Source of the DNA: Pseudomonadota bacterium
Lineage (GTDB): Bacteria > Pseudomonadota > Gammaproteobacteria > Steroidobacterales > Steroidobacteraceae
DNA length: 64,000 nt
Reading direction: 5' to 3'
Assembly (NCBI GenBank): GCA_021808195.1
Contig: JAKBCE010000009.1
Coordinates: 1-64,000 of the forward strand
The position numbers were made by a program, and so were the translations under genes. Shown here in pieces: positions 32,463 through 41,459 of the stretch (position 1 is the first letter of the stretch; every line of letters starts with the position of its first letter). The notes below the pieces were generated by a model. That model did no database searches. It saw nothing but the letters and a program-made list of their open reading frames with translations, and had not been told where the DNA came from.

Positions 32463-33496
32463 GCACCCGCCTCGGCTGCCGCACGTGCGTTGGCGCGCGG
32501 CAACTGCGGGGCAATGCGCCGCTCGAGCAGCTCCCCAAGCGGAGCGAGCTCGGCGTAGTCGCGGCAAGTGTCCTGCACGTACTGCAGCGTCAGCGGCAGG
32601 TCGCGCAGGTAGCCGCTCTTGCCGTCGCGATGCCACAGGCGCGCGAAGATGCCGAGCACCTTCAGGTGTCGCTGCACCCCGATCAGATCGAACCAGCGCA
32701 GAAACTGCGCCGCATCCTCCCCGACCGGCCCGCCACGCTCGGCAAGCATCCGACGATACTCTGCGACCCAGGCGCGCACCCGCTCGCGCGGCCACGCGAT
32801 ATAACAGTCCTTCAACAGCGAGACGAGGTCGTAGCCAAGCGGCCCGCGCAGCGCGTCCTGGAAATCGAGCACCCCGGGATTGCCCGTGGCCGTGACCATC
32901 AGATTGCGCGAGTGAAAGTCGCGATGCACGAACACCTGGGGTTGCGCCACTGCCGCCTCGATCAGCCAGTCGAACGCCGCCTCGAGCACGGCGCGCTCTG
33001 CGCTGCTCGAGGCGAGACCGAGGTGGCGCTGCATGAACCACTCGGGCATCAGCTGCATCTCGCGCCGCAGCGCCGCGCGGTCGTAGGGCGCGAGCTCGGC
33101 GGCGGCCTCGCCACCAAGCAGCTGCATGCGCGCGAGGACCTCGAGCGCATCGGCATAGAGTCGCTCGGCCGCATCGGGCTCGGCCAGGCGGGTCAAATAT
33201 GGCGTCCGGCCGAGGTCCTCGAGCAGCAGCAAGCCGCGCTGCACATCCGCCTCGTGCACGTGCGGCACGTGAATGCCGAGCGGCTCGAGCAATTTCGTCA
33301 CGCGCAGGTAGGGCCGGACGTCCTCGCGGCCGGGCGGAGCATCCATGACGATGTAAGTGCGCTCGCCACAGAACGCTCGGAAATAACGTCTGAAGCTCGC
33401 ATCGCTCGAGGCCGGCTCGATACGCTGCGGCCGCACGTGCAGCTCGCGCGTCAGCCAATCCTGCAGCAGCGCGAGCCGCGCGTCTTGTTCAACCAT
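32459..33496 (-). CDS. amgK: Anomeric MurNAc/GlcNAc kinase
   Basis: A 345-residue aminoglycoside-phosphotransferase-fold kinase that phosphorylates MurNAc and GlcNAc at C1 for cell-wall recycling. The catalytic loop HRDFHSRNLMV and the metal-binding LDFQDAL are clear; the N-terminal lobe has SDASFRRYFR and YIVMDAPPG. The start MVEQDARLA at 33496 fits the family; an ATG eight codons upstream is an alternative. It is divergent from lptD, as in pseudomonads. Confidence 0.94.
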   Translation of the reverse strand: MVEQDARLALLQDWLTRELHVRPQRIEPASSDASFRRYFRAFCGERTYIVMDAPPGREDVRPYLRVTKLLEPLGIHVPHVHEADVQRGLLLLEDLGRTPYLTRLAEPDAAERLYADALEVLARMQLLGGEAAAELAPYDRAALRREMQLMPEWFMQRHLGLASSSAERAVLEAAFDWLIEAAVAQPQVFVHRDFHSRNLMVTATGNPGVLDFQDALRGPLGYDLVSLLKDCYIAWPRERVRAWVAEYRRMLAERGGPVGEDAAQFLRWFDLIGVQRHLKVLGIFARLWHRDGKSGYLRDLPLTLQYVQDTCRDYAELAPLGELLERRIAPQLPRANARAAAEAGA

Positions 33497-33531
33497 GGAG
33501 TTCTTTGGGCCCACGGACACTCTGGCCTACC

Positions 33532-33539
33532 ATTATAAT
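33532..33539. promoter_or_regulatory. Symmetric -10 element shared by amgK and lptD
   Basis: ATTATAAT is a perfect palindrome, so TATAAT reads on both strands between the divergent amgK and lptD genes. On the plus strand it touches the first possible lptD start (33538), which would put transcription start near 33546 and favour a leaderless start at ATG 33550. On the minus strand it would start amgK mRNA near 33525. Neither side has a good -35. Confidence 0.5.
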
Positions 33540-35913
33540 GCGCTCCCTCATGCCGCGTTGGAGACCACTCTGGACCGCCCTGCTGTCGTTCGGCGGCATG
33601 GCATCCCATTGCCTGTGGGCGGCCGAGACGCCGCGCCCGGCGCCGCCGGCCACGCTGCCGAACGCGCACCGCGCAGTGAATCGGCGCATGGCGCGCGCGC
33701 GCCTCGCCTCCGGCGGTGAAGTGCATGCCGCCGCCGATCGGGCGGTCCTCGGCAAGAACGGTCAGATGACCCTCGACGGACACGTGGTGCTGCGCCAGGG
33801 CGAGCGCGAGATCCACGCCGGCCATCTACAGTACGACAGCCGCAGCGGCGCGATCAGCACCCGCGGCGGCATCGAGTACAGCGATCCGCGTGTGCAAGTC
33901 ACCGGCAAGGGCGGCAGCTACTCCCCTGCGAGCGGCGCGCTGTTCGACTCAGCGCACTTTGCGCTGCGTGAGCGCTCGGCGCACGGCACGGCCCGGCTGA
34001 TGCGTCTGACACCTCAGGGCATGCTGTACCTGCACGGGGTGAGCTTCACCACCTGTCCGCAAGTCAAACCGTCCTGGGTGCTGCGTGCCGGTTCGATCAC
34101 CCTCGATACACGCAAGCGCATCGGCTACGGTAAAAACGCGCGTGTCGATCTGCACGGCATACCCATCATGTACCTGCCGTGGGTGTCGTTCCCGCTCGGC
34201 AATGTCCGCAAGAGCGGCTTCCTGTTCCCGACGTTCGGCAACACCTCGCGTGGCGGCCTGCAAATCTCGGCACCGTTTTACTGGAACATCGCACCGAACG
34301 CCGACCTCACGCTGGTACCGACCGAATACCAGCACCGCGGCATCGATGCCGGCGGGGAGCTGCGTTGGCTGAGCCGCCACCAGTACACCGACGTGCAGTG
34401 GGACTACCTGCCGAGCGACTCGAGCTATCCGGGCGGGCGCAGCCGCAGTCGCATCCAGCTCAACACGGTGATGAGTCTGCCGCGCGGTCTGCGCCTGACG
34501 CTGAACGGGGAGAACGTGAGCGACAGCGCGTACTTCGAGGATTTTGCCACCGGCCCTGAGGGCACCAGCACCGCCTTTCTCGACCGGCGCGCCGCGCTGA
34601 CCTACCGCAGCGTGCACTGGAACATCCGCGGCATGGCGCAGCAGTTCCAGACCGTCGACAGCACGCTGCCGTTCAACCAGCGCCCTTATGCTCGCGTCCC
34701 GGACATCACCGTCGCCGCCGATTACGGCTGGGGCCCGGGCGACCTGCTGCGCTACGGGTTCAAATCCGAGCTGGTCGACTTCCAACGCTCGGATCACTCG
34801 ACGGCGGTGAGCGGCTGGCGACTCGATGCCATGCCGCGGGTGTCGCTCAATTTCGACGGCCCGGGCTATTTCATACGGCCGGGGATTGCCTGGCGCGCAA
34901 CCCAATACGAGCTGCGCCACACCGGCCCGGGGATACCCGATGCCCCCTCGCGCACCGTGCCCATCGCCAGTCTCGACACGGGCATGACCCTGGAGCGCAC
35001 GGCCGGCCGCGACGGTCAGCGGCTGATCACGATCGAGCCGCGGGTGATGTACCTGTACGTCCCGTACCGCAATCAGAACGCCCTGCCGATCTTCGATACC
35101 GGGTTGCCCGATCTGCAGCCGGTGGAGCTGTTCCGCACCAACCGTTACGTGGGCGCCGATCGCGTCGGGGACGCCAACCAGGTGAGCGCTGCACTCACGA
35201 CGCGACTGCTCGGCTCGGCGAGCGGCCGGCAGTACCTGTCCGCGACCATCGGCGAGGCGTTCGACTTCCAGACGCCGCGGGTGCTGCTGCCCGGGGAAGT
35301 GGTGCGCACCGACCGCCGCTCGGACATCGTCGCCGAGCTGTCGCTGACGGCATTTCGGCACTGGAGTGCCCGGGCCGGCCTGCAGTGGAACCCGCAGGCT
35401 TCCCAGGCGCAGCGTGCCCAGGTATCGCTGCAGTACCGGCCCGCGCCGAATCGGGTGATCAATCTCGACTATCGCTACGAGCGCGACACGATCGAGCAGA
35501 CCGGCGCCAATGCGCTGCTCTGCAGCAGCTCCCCGGGGGTCGCCGCGGGCAGCTCATGCGGCATCGATCAGGCGGAAATCTCCGCCGCCTGGCCGATCGG
35601 GCGGCACTGGAGCCTTTTTGCCCGCGGAATCTATTCGCTGCAGGATCACGAAGCACTGGAGAGATTCGTCGGCTTCGAGTACCGTGCGTGCTGCTGGAGC
35701 GTGCGCCTCGGCGCGCGGCGCTACGTGGCGGTACGACCGGCGGTGCTGCCCGTGGGCACGGTGGCCCGCACCGGCGCGCAGGACACGGGCATCTACCTGC
35801 AGGTGGAACTCACCGGCCTCGCCAGTGTCGGATCAGCGCCGGATGCTTTCCTCTCCGAAGCCATCCCCGGCTACACTCCGGGGGCTCTGAGCACCCCGGC
35901 CCACCATCCTTAG
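33538..35913 (+). CDS. lptD: LPS-assembly outer-membrane protein LptD
   Basis: About 791 residues. Beta-barrel that, with LptE, inserts lipopolysaccharide into the outer leaflet. The signal peptide (about 1-29) is followed by the OstA/LptA-like jellyroll (about 55-180, LDGHVVLRQGEREIHAG...) and the C-terminal barrel. Cys pairs: one in TTCPQVKPSW, a C-terminal Cys-Cys in YRACCWSVRL, plus two in a CSSSPG...SSCG loop. No Cys follows the signal peptide where E. coli has Cys31. An ATG at 33550 is an equally good start. Heads the lptD-surA-pdxA-rsmA-apaGH run. Confidence 0.95.
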   Translation: MRSLMPRWRPLWTALLSFGGMASHCLWAAETPRPAPPATLPNAHRAVNRRMARARLASGGEVHAAADRAVLGKNGQMTLDGHVVLRQGEREIHAGHLQYDSRSGAISTRGGIEYSDPRVQVTGKGGSYSPASGALFDSAHFALRERSAHGTARLMRLTPQGMLYLHGVSFTTCPQVKPSWVLRAGSITLDTRKRIGYGKNARVDLHGIPIMYLPWVSFPLGNVRKSGFLFPTFGNTSRGGLQISAPFYWNIAPNADLTLVPTEYQHRGIDAGGELRWLSRHQYTDVQWDYLPSDSSYPGGRSRSRIQLNTVMSLPRGLRLTLNGENVSDSAYFEDFATGPEGTSTAFLDRRAALTYRSVHWNIRGMAQQFQTVDSTLPFNQRPYARVPDITVAADYGWGPGDLLRYGFKSELVDFQRSDHSTAVSGWRLDAMPRVSLNFDGPGYFIRPGIAWRATQYELRHTGPGIPDAPSRTVPIASLDTGMTLERTAGRDGQRLITIEPRVMYLYVPYRNQNALPIFDTGLPDLQPVELFRTNRYVGADRVGDANQVSAALTTRLLGSASGRQYLSATIGEAFDFQTPRVLLPGEVVRTDRRSDIVAELSLTAFRHWSARAGLQWNPQASQAQRAQVSLQYRPAPNRVINLDYRYERDTIEQTGANALLCSSSPGVAAGSSCGIDQAEISAAWPIGRHWSLFARGIYSLQDHEALERFVGFEYRACCWSVRLGARRYVAVRPAVLPVGTVARTGAQDTGIYLQVELTGLASVGSAPDAFLSEAIPGYTPGALSTPAHHP

Positions 35914-35937
35914 AAGAGCGATTGAGGACTGAAGCGC

Positions 35938-37317
35938 ATGCGGCGGCATTTTTACTTCTTCACCCCGAATGATCGGGATGTCCGCCCGGCGGGCCTGCGG
36001 GCCATCGGCTGGTTCTGCGCCCTGGGCGCGATGGCTGTGCTGGCGCTAGTGCCCGCACGAGCCTTCGCCCAGACCCGCAATCTGTCCACCCAGGGCCAGC
36101 TGCTCGACCGGATCGCCGCGATCGTCAACAACGGCGTAGTGCTGCAGAGCCAGCTCGATGAGCGGGTGCGCCAGGTCGTCGCGCAGCTGAAGGCACAGGG
36201 CCTGACGCCGCCACCGCAGAGCGTTCTGCGCAAGCAGGTGCTCAACAGCCTGATCCTCGAGCAGGTGCAGTTGCAGCAGGCGCACCAGGACGGCATCACC
36301 ATCTCAGACGATACGTTGAACGCTGCACTGCAAAGCGTAGCGGCGCGCAACGGCATCCCGTTCGCGGACCTGCCCACCGCGCTCGCGCAGCAGGGCATCA
36401 ACTACGCCAACTACCGCGACGAGATGCGCGATCAGCTGATTATCGGCCTGCTGCGCGAGCGCGACGTGCTGCAGCGCATCGTGGTCACGCCGCGGCAGAT
36501 CGACCAGTTCCTCGCGCGCGAGGCCAAACAGCCCACCGCCGGGGAGGAGTACAACGTCTCGCACATCCTGATCGCCGTCCCGCCCAATGCCACGCCGGCC
36601 GAGCTCACGGCGGCGCGCAAGCTGGCCGACAAAGTCGACGCGCTCGCCCGTGAGGGGAAGAACTTCGCCAAGCTCGCGGTCACTTACTCCAATAGCGGCG
36701 ATGCCCTCAAGGGCGGCAAGCTCGGCTGGCGCAAGGGCGTCGATCTGCCGACGTTCCTCACCAACGTCGTACCGAAACTGCAGCCCGGGCAGGTGAGCGC
36801 ACCGATCCGCACGCCCTCTGGCTTTCACATCGTCAAGCTGAACCAGGTACGTCGCCAGCAGCACCAAGACATCGTCAATCAGGTACACGTGCGGCACATC
36901 CTGCTCATTCCGAACGCGCTGCAGGACAACGCCACCGTACGGCAGCGCCTGGAGAAGATTCGCAAGGAAATCCTCGCCGGCAAGGTGAAATTCTCCGTGA
37001 TCGCCGCGTCGGTCTCGCAGGACCCGGGCTCGGCCTCGCGCGGCGGCAATCTCGGCTGGCAGAGCCCGAGCGAGTTCACGCACCGCTTTGCCGCGGCGAT
37101 CACCAAACTCAAGGTCGGCCAGATCAGTCAGCCGTTCCAGACCCGCTATGGCTGGCACATCGTGCAACTGCTCGGCCGGCGCAAATTTGACGAGACCCAG
37201 GAGATGAAGCGCCTGCACGCCATGGAGGCGATCCGCGCCAGCCGGGCCGATGAGGATGCCGAGCTGTGGCTGCAGCGGCTGCGCGACGATGCGTACGTGA
37301 AGATTCTGAGCGACTGA
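35938..37317 (+). CDS. surA: Periplasmic chaperone / peptidyl-prolyl isomerase SurA
   Basis: 459 residues. Escorts outer-membrane proteins, including LptD, to the BAM complex. A long signal region (about 1-45, ending AFAQ) precedes the N-terminal chaperone domain ([22 protein letters not shown]). Two parvulin domains follow at about 204-305 ([10 protein letters not shown]...) and 316-420 (VRHILLIPN...), then the C-terminal helix. GAGGA lies before the ATG. The 24-bp gap from lptD implies one operon. Confidence 0.96.
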   Translation: MRRHFYFFTPNDRDVRPAGLRAIGWFCALGAMAVLALVPARAFAQTRNLSTQGQLLDRIAAIVNNGVVLQSQLDERVRQVVAQLKAQGLTPPPQSVLRKQVLNSLILEQVQLQQAHQDGITISDDTLNAALQSVAARNGIPFADLPTALAQQGINYANYRDEMRDQLIIGLLRERDVLQRIVVTPRQIDQFLAREAKQPTAGEEYNVSHILIAVPPNATPAELTAARKLADKVDALAREGKNFAKLAVTYSNSGDALKGGKLGWRKGVDLPTFLTNVVPKLQPGQVSAPIRTPSGFHIVKLNQVRRQQHQDIVNQVHVRHILLIPNALQDNATVRQRLEKIRKEILAGKVKFSVIAASVSQDPGSASRGGNLGWQSPSEFTHRFAAAITKLKVGQISQPFQTRYGWHIVQLLGRRKFDETQEMKRLHAMEAIRASRADEDAELWLQRLRDDAYVKILSD

Positions 37318-37330
37318 CCGGGCCGCGCCC

Positions 37331-38305
37331 ATGCCGCCGCGGATCGTGCTGACCTCGGGTGAGCCGGCGGGTGTCGGCCCGGAGCTGTGCCTGGCCATTG
37401 CGGCACGGCCGCTCGAGTGCGAACTGGTGTGTCTGGCCGACCGGACGCTGCTCGCCGAGCGCGCCGAAGCGCTGGCGCTGCGCGTGCGGCTGCGCGAGTA
37501 CCGCGCGCAGGGGCCATGCCCGCATGAGCCCGGCTCACTCACCGTCGAGCATCATGCGCTGGCAGTGCCGAGCGTGCCGGGCCGGCTCGATGTGCGCAAT
37601 GCGCGCTACGTGACCGCCCTGCTCGAGCGCGCCTGTGCGGGCGCGCGGGCCGGAGAGTTCGCCGCCATAGTGACCGCCCCGGTACACAAAGGCGTCATCA
37701 ACGATGCCGGCATGCCCTTTACCGGTCATACGGAATTCTTTGCCGAGCGCACTGACGCCTCGCCCGTCATGATGCTCACCACCGGCACGCTGCGCGTCGC
37801 GCTCGCCACGACCCACCTGCCGCTGGCTCGGGTGAGCGGTGCGATCACGCGCGACTCGCTGTGCCAAACGACAACGATTCTCGATCGGGACCTGAAGCGC
37901 TGGTGGGGCATCACGCACCCGCGTATCGCCCTGTGCGGCCTCAACCCCCACGCGGGCGAGGGCGGACATCTCGGCGATGAGGAAATCCGCGTCATCGCAC
38001 CGGCGATTCAGATGCTGCGCGCGCGCGGCGTTGATGTCACCGGACCGCTGCCGGCCGACACGGTCTTCGTCCCCCGCGTGCTTGCCGGCTTCGATGCGGT
38101 GCTCGCGATGTATCACGACCAGGGTCTGCCGGTGGTCAAGCACGCCGGGTTCGATAGCGCGGTCAACGTGACCCTCGGCCTGCCGATTCTGCGCACTTCG
38201 GTCGATCACGGCACGGCCCTCGAGCTGGCCGGCACGGGCCGCGCCGAGTCCGGCAGTCTGCTCGCGGCGCTCGAGCTGGCCCTCACCCTCGCCCGCCGCG
38301 CGTGA
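37331..38305 (+). CDS. pdxA: 4-hydroxythreonine-4-phosphate dehydrogenase
   Basis: 324 residues. Oxidises 4-phosphohydroxy-L-threonine in the DXP-dependent pyridoxal-phosphate pathway. Family landmarks are [35 protein letters not shown] (metal-binding His), [15 protein letters not shown] and the C-terminal [26 protein letters not shown]. Length matches E. coli PdxA (329 aa). It is coupled to rsmA by a GTGA overlap. Confidence 0.97.
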   Translation: MPPRIVLTSGEPAGVGPELCLAIAARPLECELVCLADRTLLAERAEALALRVRLREYRAQGPCPHEPGSLTVEHHALAVPSVPGRLDVRNARYVTALLERACAGARAGEFAAIVTAPVHKGVINDAGMPFTGHTEFFAERTDASPVMMLTTGTLRVALATTHLPLARVSGAITRDSLCQTTTILDRDLKRWWGITHPRIALCGLNPHAGEGGHLGDEEIRVIAPAIQMLRARGVDVTGPLPADTVFVPRVLAGFDAVLAMYHDQGLPVVKHAGFDSAVNVTLGLPILRTSVDHGTALELAGTGRAESGSLLAALELALTLARRA

Positions 38306-39123
38306 GGGACCGCTCGGGGCAAGCGCACGATCGTGCCACGCCGCTGCCGCGTGCCCGCAAACGGTTCGGACAGCATTTCCTACACGATCCGGCGATCCTC
38401 GAGCGGATCCTCGCCGCCCTCGCGCCGCGCCCCGAGGATGCGCTGCTCGAGATCGGTCCAGGGCGCGGGGCACTCAGCGAGTATCTGCTGCAGTCGGCGT
38501 GTCGGACGCTCGATGCCGTGGAGATCGACCGCACCCTCGCCGGGTGGCTGCGCGAGCGCTTCGCCGCCGAGCCGCGCTTCACGCTGCACGAGGCAGACGC
38601 ACTGCGCTTTGACGTTGCGGCATTGGCCGCTGCGCGCGGGCGGCTGCGCGTGATCGGCAATCTGCCCTACAACATCTCCACGCCGCTGCTCTTTCACTTA
38701 CTCGAGAGCGCCGCCGCCATCATCGACATGCACGTGATGCTGCAGCGCGAGGTGATCGAGCGGATGGCGGCGGCGCCAGGGGAGTCCGCCTACGGACGCT
38801 TGACCGTGATGCTCGCCCCGTGGGTTAGCGTCGAGCCGCTGTTCGAGGTCGGGCCCGGGGCATTCCAGCCGCCCCCGCGGGTCTGGTCCGCCGTGGCCCG
38901 CCTCACGGTGCTGCCGGTGCCGCGCTTTGCAGTGCATCCGCGCTATGGCGCTGTGGTCAGCGCAGCCTTTTCCCATCGGCGCAAGACCGTCCGCAATGCG
39001 CTGCGCGGGCTGGTCACGACAGCGCAGCTGCAGCAGTGCGGTGTCGATCCGGGGGCCCGGCCCGAGACACTGGCCCCACAGACCTTCAATGCTCTCGCCG
39101 AGCTGTCGAACGGCGCGGATTGA
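38302..39123 (+). CDS. rsmA: 16S rRNA dimethyladenosine transferase
   Basis: 273 residues. Dimethylates A1518 and A1519 in helix 45 of 16S rRNA late in 30S assembly. The N-terminal [19 protein letters not shown], the SAM motif [16 protein letters not shown] and the catalytic NLPYNIS are all present. The GTG start overlaps the pdxA stop. Also known as KsgA; loss gives kasugamycin resistance in other bacteria. Confidence 0.97.
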   Translation: MRDRSGQAHDRATPLPRARKRFGQHFLHDPAILERILAALAPRPEDALLEIGPGRGALSEYLLQSACRTLDAVEIDRTLAGWLRERFAAEPRFTLHEADALRFDVAALAAARGRLRVIGNLPYNISTPLLFHLLESAAAIIDMHVMLQREVIERMAAAPGESAYGRLTVMLAPWVSVEPLFEVGPGAFQPPPRVWSAVARLTVLPVPRFAVHPRYGAVVSAAFSHRRKTVRNALRGLVTTAQLQQCGVDPGARPETLAPQTFNALAELSNGAD

Positions 39124-39137
39124 GCTAGGCTGTGAAT

Positions 39138-39599
39138 ATGAACGGCGACGCCTACCAGCGCATCCTTGCGGTGCTTGACCTCAGTGCGGACAGCCTGCAG
39201 ATCGGACAGCAGGCGGCCAGCCTCGCCCGGCGGCTGGGCGCGGAAATCGAACTGCTGCACGTGGTGGAGTTTCTGCCCGTCGAACCGATGGCCGAGACGC
39301 TCATGGCCGCGGTGCGCATCGAGGACGAGCTGCTCGAGCAGGCGCGCACGCGCCTGGCGGAGCTCGCCGGGCGACTCGGACTCGCTGCGGCCCCCTGCTG
39401 GGTCGAAACCGGCAACGTCAAGGCCGAAATCGTGCGCATCGCCCGCAAGCGCCAGGCGGATCTGATCGTGCTCGGCAGCCGTGAACGACACGGCATGTCG
39501 ATTCTGGTGAACCTCACCGAAGATACGGTGCTGCACGCTGCGCCCTGCGACGTACTCGCCGTGCGCGTGCGGCGCGGCAACGCTGCGCCGCAGGACTGA
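39138..39599 (+). CDS. Universal stress protein (UspA family)
   Basis: 153 residues with a single Usp domain (YQRILAVLDLSADSLQIGQQA..., ELLHVVEF, and DLIVLGSRERHG). The ATP-binding pattern GxxG-9x-G(S/T) is degraded: after GSRERHG the expected glycine is replaced in LTEDTV. It is therefore probably of the non-ATP-binding UspA type. It is inserted between rsmA and apaG, which are adjacent in E. coli. A GTG two codons upstream (39132) is an alternative start; TAGG eight bases before 39138 favours the ATG. Confidence 0.9.
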   Translation: MNGDAYQRILAVLDLSADSLQIGQQAASLARRLGAEIELLHVVEFLPVEPMAETLMAAVRIEDELLEQARTRLAELAGRLGLAAAPCWVETGNVKAEIVRIARKRQADLIVLGSRERHGMSILVNLTEDTVLHAAPCDVLAVRVRRGNAAPQD

Positions 39600-39651
39600 A
39601 TCTGCGCCGAGGCGCGTCGCCGGGTCGGCCGCGTCCCGGTAAAATGTCCCC

Positions 39652-40029
39652 ATGAGCGTGTCGCACAAAATCCGCATCGAGGTCGAAACCAGCTACCTAG
39701 GTGAGCAATCCGAGCCGCGCGAGCAGCGCTACGTATTCGCTTACACGATCACGATTCGCAACGAAGGCGGGCTGCCGGCCACGCTCCTCACCCGGCACTG
39801 GATCATCACGGACGCCAATGGCGGCGTGAAGGAGGTCCGCGGCGACGGCGTCGTCGGCGAGCAGCCGCGGCTCGAACCCGGGCAAGGCTTCCGCTACTCG
39901 AGCGGCGCGGTGCTCGAAACCCCGGTCGGCACGATGCAGGGCAGCTACCAGATGATCGACGCCGATGGGCAGCGCTTCGATGCGCCCATTGCGCCGTTTC
40001 GCCTCGCCATGCCCGGGATCCTGCATTGA
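39652..40029 (+). CDS. apaG: ApaG (DUF525) protein
   Basis: A 125-residue immunoglobulin-like protein of unknown biochemical role, linked to cobalt/magnesium resistance in enterics. The family core reads [45 protein letters not shown] and [12 protein letters not shown]. Length equals E. coli ApaG (125 aa). A TAAAAT box ending seven bases before the ATG may be an internal promoter, although no good -35 accompanies it. Confidence 0.96.
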   Translation: MSVSHKIRIEVETSYLGEQSEPREQRYVFAYTITIRNEGGLPATLLTRHWIITDANGGVKEVRGDGVVGEQPRLEPGQGFRYSSGAVLETPVGTMQGSYQMIDADGQRFDAPIAPFRLAMPGILH

Positions 40030-40847
40030 GCCGCTTCGCCATCGGCGATGTGCAGGGCTGTTATGAGGAACTGCGCGCGCTGCTGAAGCGCCTGCGGTTC
40101 TCGGCCGATCGGGACCGGCTCTGGTTCGTCGGCGATCTGGTCAATCGCGGTCCGCGCTCACTCGAGGTGCTGCGCCTCGTGCGCGACCTCGGAGCGAACG
40201 CCGAGACGGTGCTCGGCAACCACGATCTGCACCTGCTCGCGGTGGCGAGCGGTCACCGCGCGGCGCGCCGGTCAGACACGCTGGATGCGGTGCTCGCGGC
40301 AAAGGACCGCGAGCGCCTGATCGAGTGGCTGAGCGGACGGCCGCTGGCGCACTTCGAAGCCGGCGATCTGATGGTGCATGCCGGCATCGTGCCGCAGTGG
40401 AGTGCCGCTGCGACGCTCGCGCATGCCCGCGAAGTCGAGTCGCAGCTCGCCACCGGCCGAGCCGAGCTGTTCGAGCACATGTACGGCGACCAGCCCGATC
40501 GCTGGTCAGAGCAGCTCACCGGCATGGACCGCCTTCGCTTCACGATCAACGTGCTCACTCGCATGCGCCTGTGCACGCGCGACGGACGGATCAACCTCGC
40601 GCTCAAGGGCAAGCCGCCGGCCGAGCCGGACTCGCCCTGGCGGCCCTGGTTCGAGGCCGACGAGCGCCTCAGCGCCGAGGTGCGCGTCGTGTTCGGACAC
40701 TGGTCTGCACTCGGTCTGGTGCTGCGCGAGCGACTCGCCGGACTCGATACCGGTTGTGTCTGGGGCGGGGCATTGAGTGCGCTCGATCTGGATACCGGCC
40801 TCATCACCGCGGTGCCCTCGCGCGGCTATCAGTCCCTGGATACCTGA
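40026..40847 (+). CDS. apaH: Bis(5'-nucleosyl)-tetraphosphatase, symmetrical
   Basis: 273 residues. Hydrolyses Ap4A to two ADP and removes Np4 caps from RNA. The metallophosphatase motifs are intact: [11 protein letters not shown] (GDxxG), [15 protein letters not shown] (GDxVxRGP) and [11 protein letters not shown] (GNHD). The only start that keeps the N-terminal motif is a TTG that overlaps the apaG stop as TTGA, so translation is likely coupled and low. Confidence 0.96.
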   Translation: MSRFAIGDVQGCYEELRALLKRLRFSADRDRLWFVGDLVNRGPRSLEVLRLVRDLGANAETVLGNHDLHLLAVASGHRAARRSDTLDAVLAAKDRERLIEWLSGRPLAHFEAGDLMVHAGIVPQWSAAATLAHAREVESQLATGRAELFEHMYGDQPDRWSEQLTGMDRLRFTINVLTRMRLCTRDGRINLALKGKPPAEPDSPWRPWFEADERLSAEVRVVFGHWSALGLVLRERLAGLDTGCVWGGALSALDLDTGLITAVPSRGYQSLDT

Positions 40848-40858
40848 GGAGATCCGCC

Positions 40859-41368
40859 ATGGATGCCCTGCAAGCGCTCAATTTCCAACAGTGGATCGAC
40901 CGCAACCGACACCTGCTGAAGCCGCCGGTCGGCAACCGACGCGTATTCGCCGACGGCGATTTCATCATCATGGTCGTCGGCGGCCCCAACACCCGCCAGG
41001 ACTACCACGTCGATCCGGGTCAGGAATTGTTCTATCAACTCGAGGGAGACATCGTGCTGAAGACCATGCAGGACGGCCGCCCGGTCGAGATCCCGATCCG
41101 GGCCGGCGAGATGCTGCTGCTGCCGGCGCTGCTGCCGCATTCCCCACAGCGGCCGGCCGAAACGCTCGGACTGGTCATCGAGCGCCAACGCCGTCCCGGC
41201 GAGCGTGACGGGTTCCAGTGGTATTGCCCGAGCTGCGCCGCGCTGCTGCACGAGACATTCATCGAACTGACCGACATCGAGGCGCAGTTGCCGCCGGTGT
41301 TCGAGCGCTTCTATGCCAACCGCGCGGCGCGCACCTGCAAACGCTGCGGCACGGTGCTCGAGCGCTGA
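40859..41368 (+). CDS. nbaC: 3-hydroxyanthranilate 3,4-dioxygenase
   Basis: A 169-residue cupin dioxygenase that opens 3-hydroxyanthranilate to the precursor of quinolinate, giving NAD via the kynurenine route. The iron ligands are His50, Glu56 and His94 (DYHVDPGQELFYQ and LPHSPQRP). The C-terminal rubredoxin-like metal site has CPSC (123-126) and CKRC (160-163), as in the bacterial Cupriavidus enzyme. GAGGAG overlaps the apaH stop and lies seven bases before the ATG. No other kynurenine-pathway gene is in the window. Confidence 0.94.
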   Translation: MDALQALNFQQWIDRNRHLLKPPVGNRRVFADGDFIIMVVGGPNTRQDYHVDPGQELFYQLEGDIVLKTMQDGRPVEIPIRAGEMLLLPALLPHSPQRPAETLGLVIERQRRPGERDGFQWYCPSCAALLHETFIELTDIEAQLPPVFERFYANRAARTCKRCGTVLER

Positions 41369-41459
41369 GGGCGCCGAGCGGTCCAACTTCCATCGCCACC
41401 GCCAATTCCTTACACTGCGCAACGGGCGGCCGCACCGGCCGCATGCGGCGGAGACTCCG

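Noticed and set aside
31785..33458. A 557-codon minus-strand frame that would fuse an N-terminal extension to murU
   Set aside because: The first 330 residues are an out-of-frame reading of amgK; murU starts at its own ATGA overlap.
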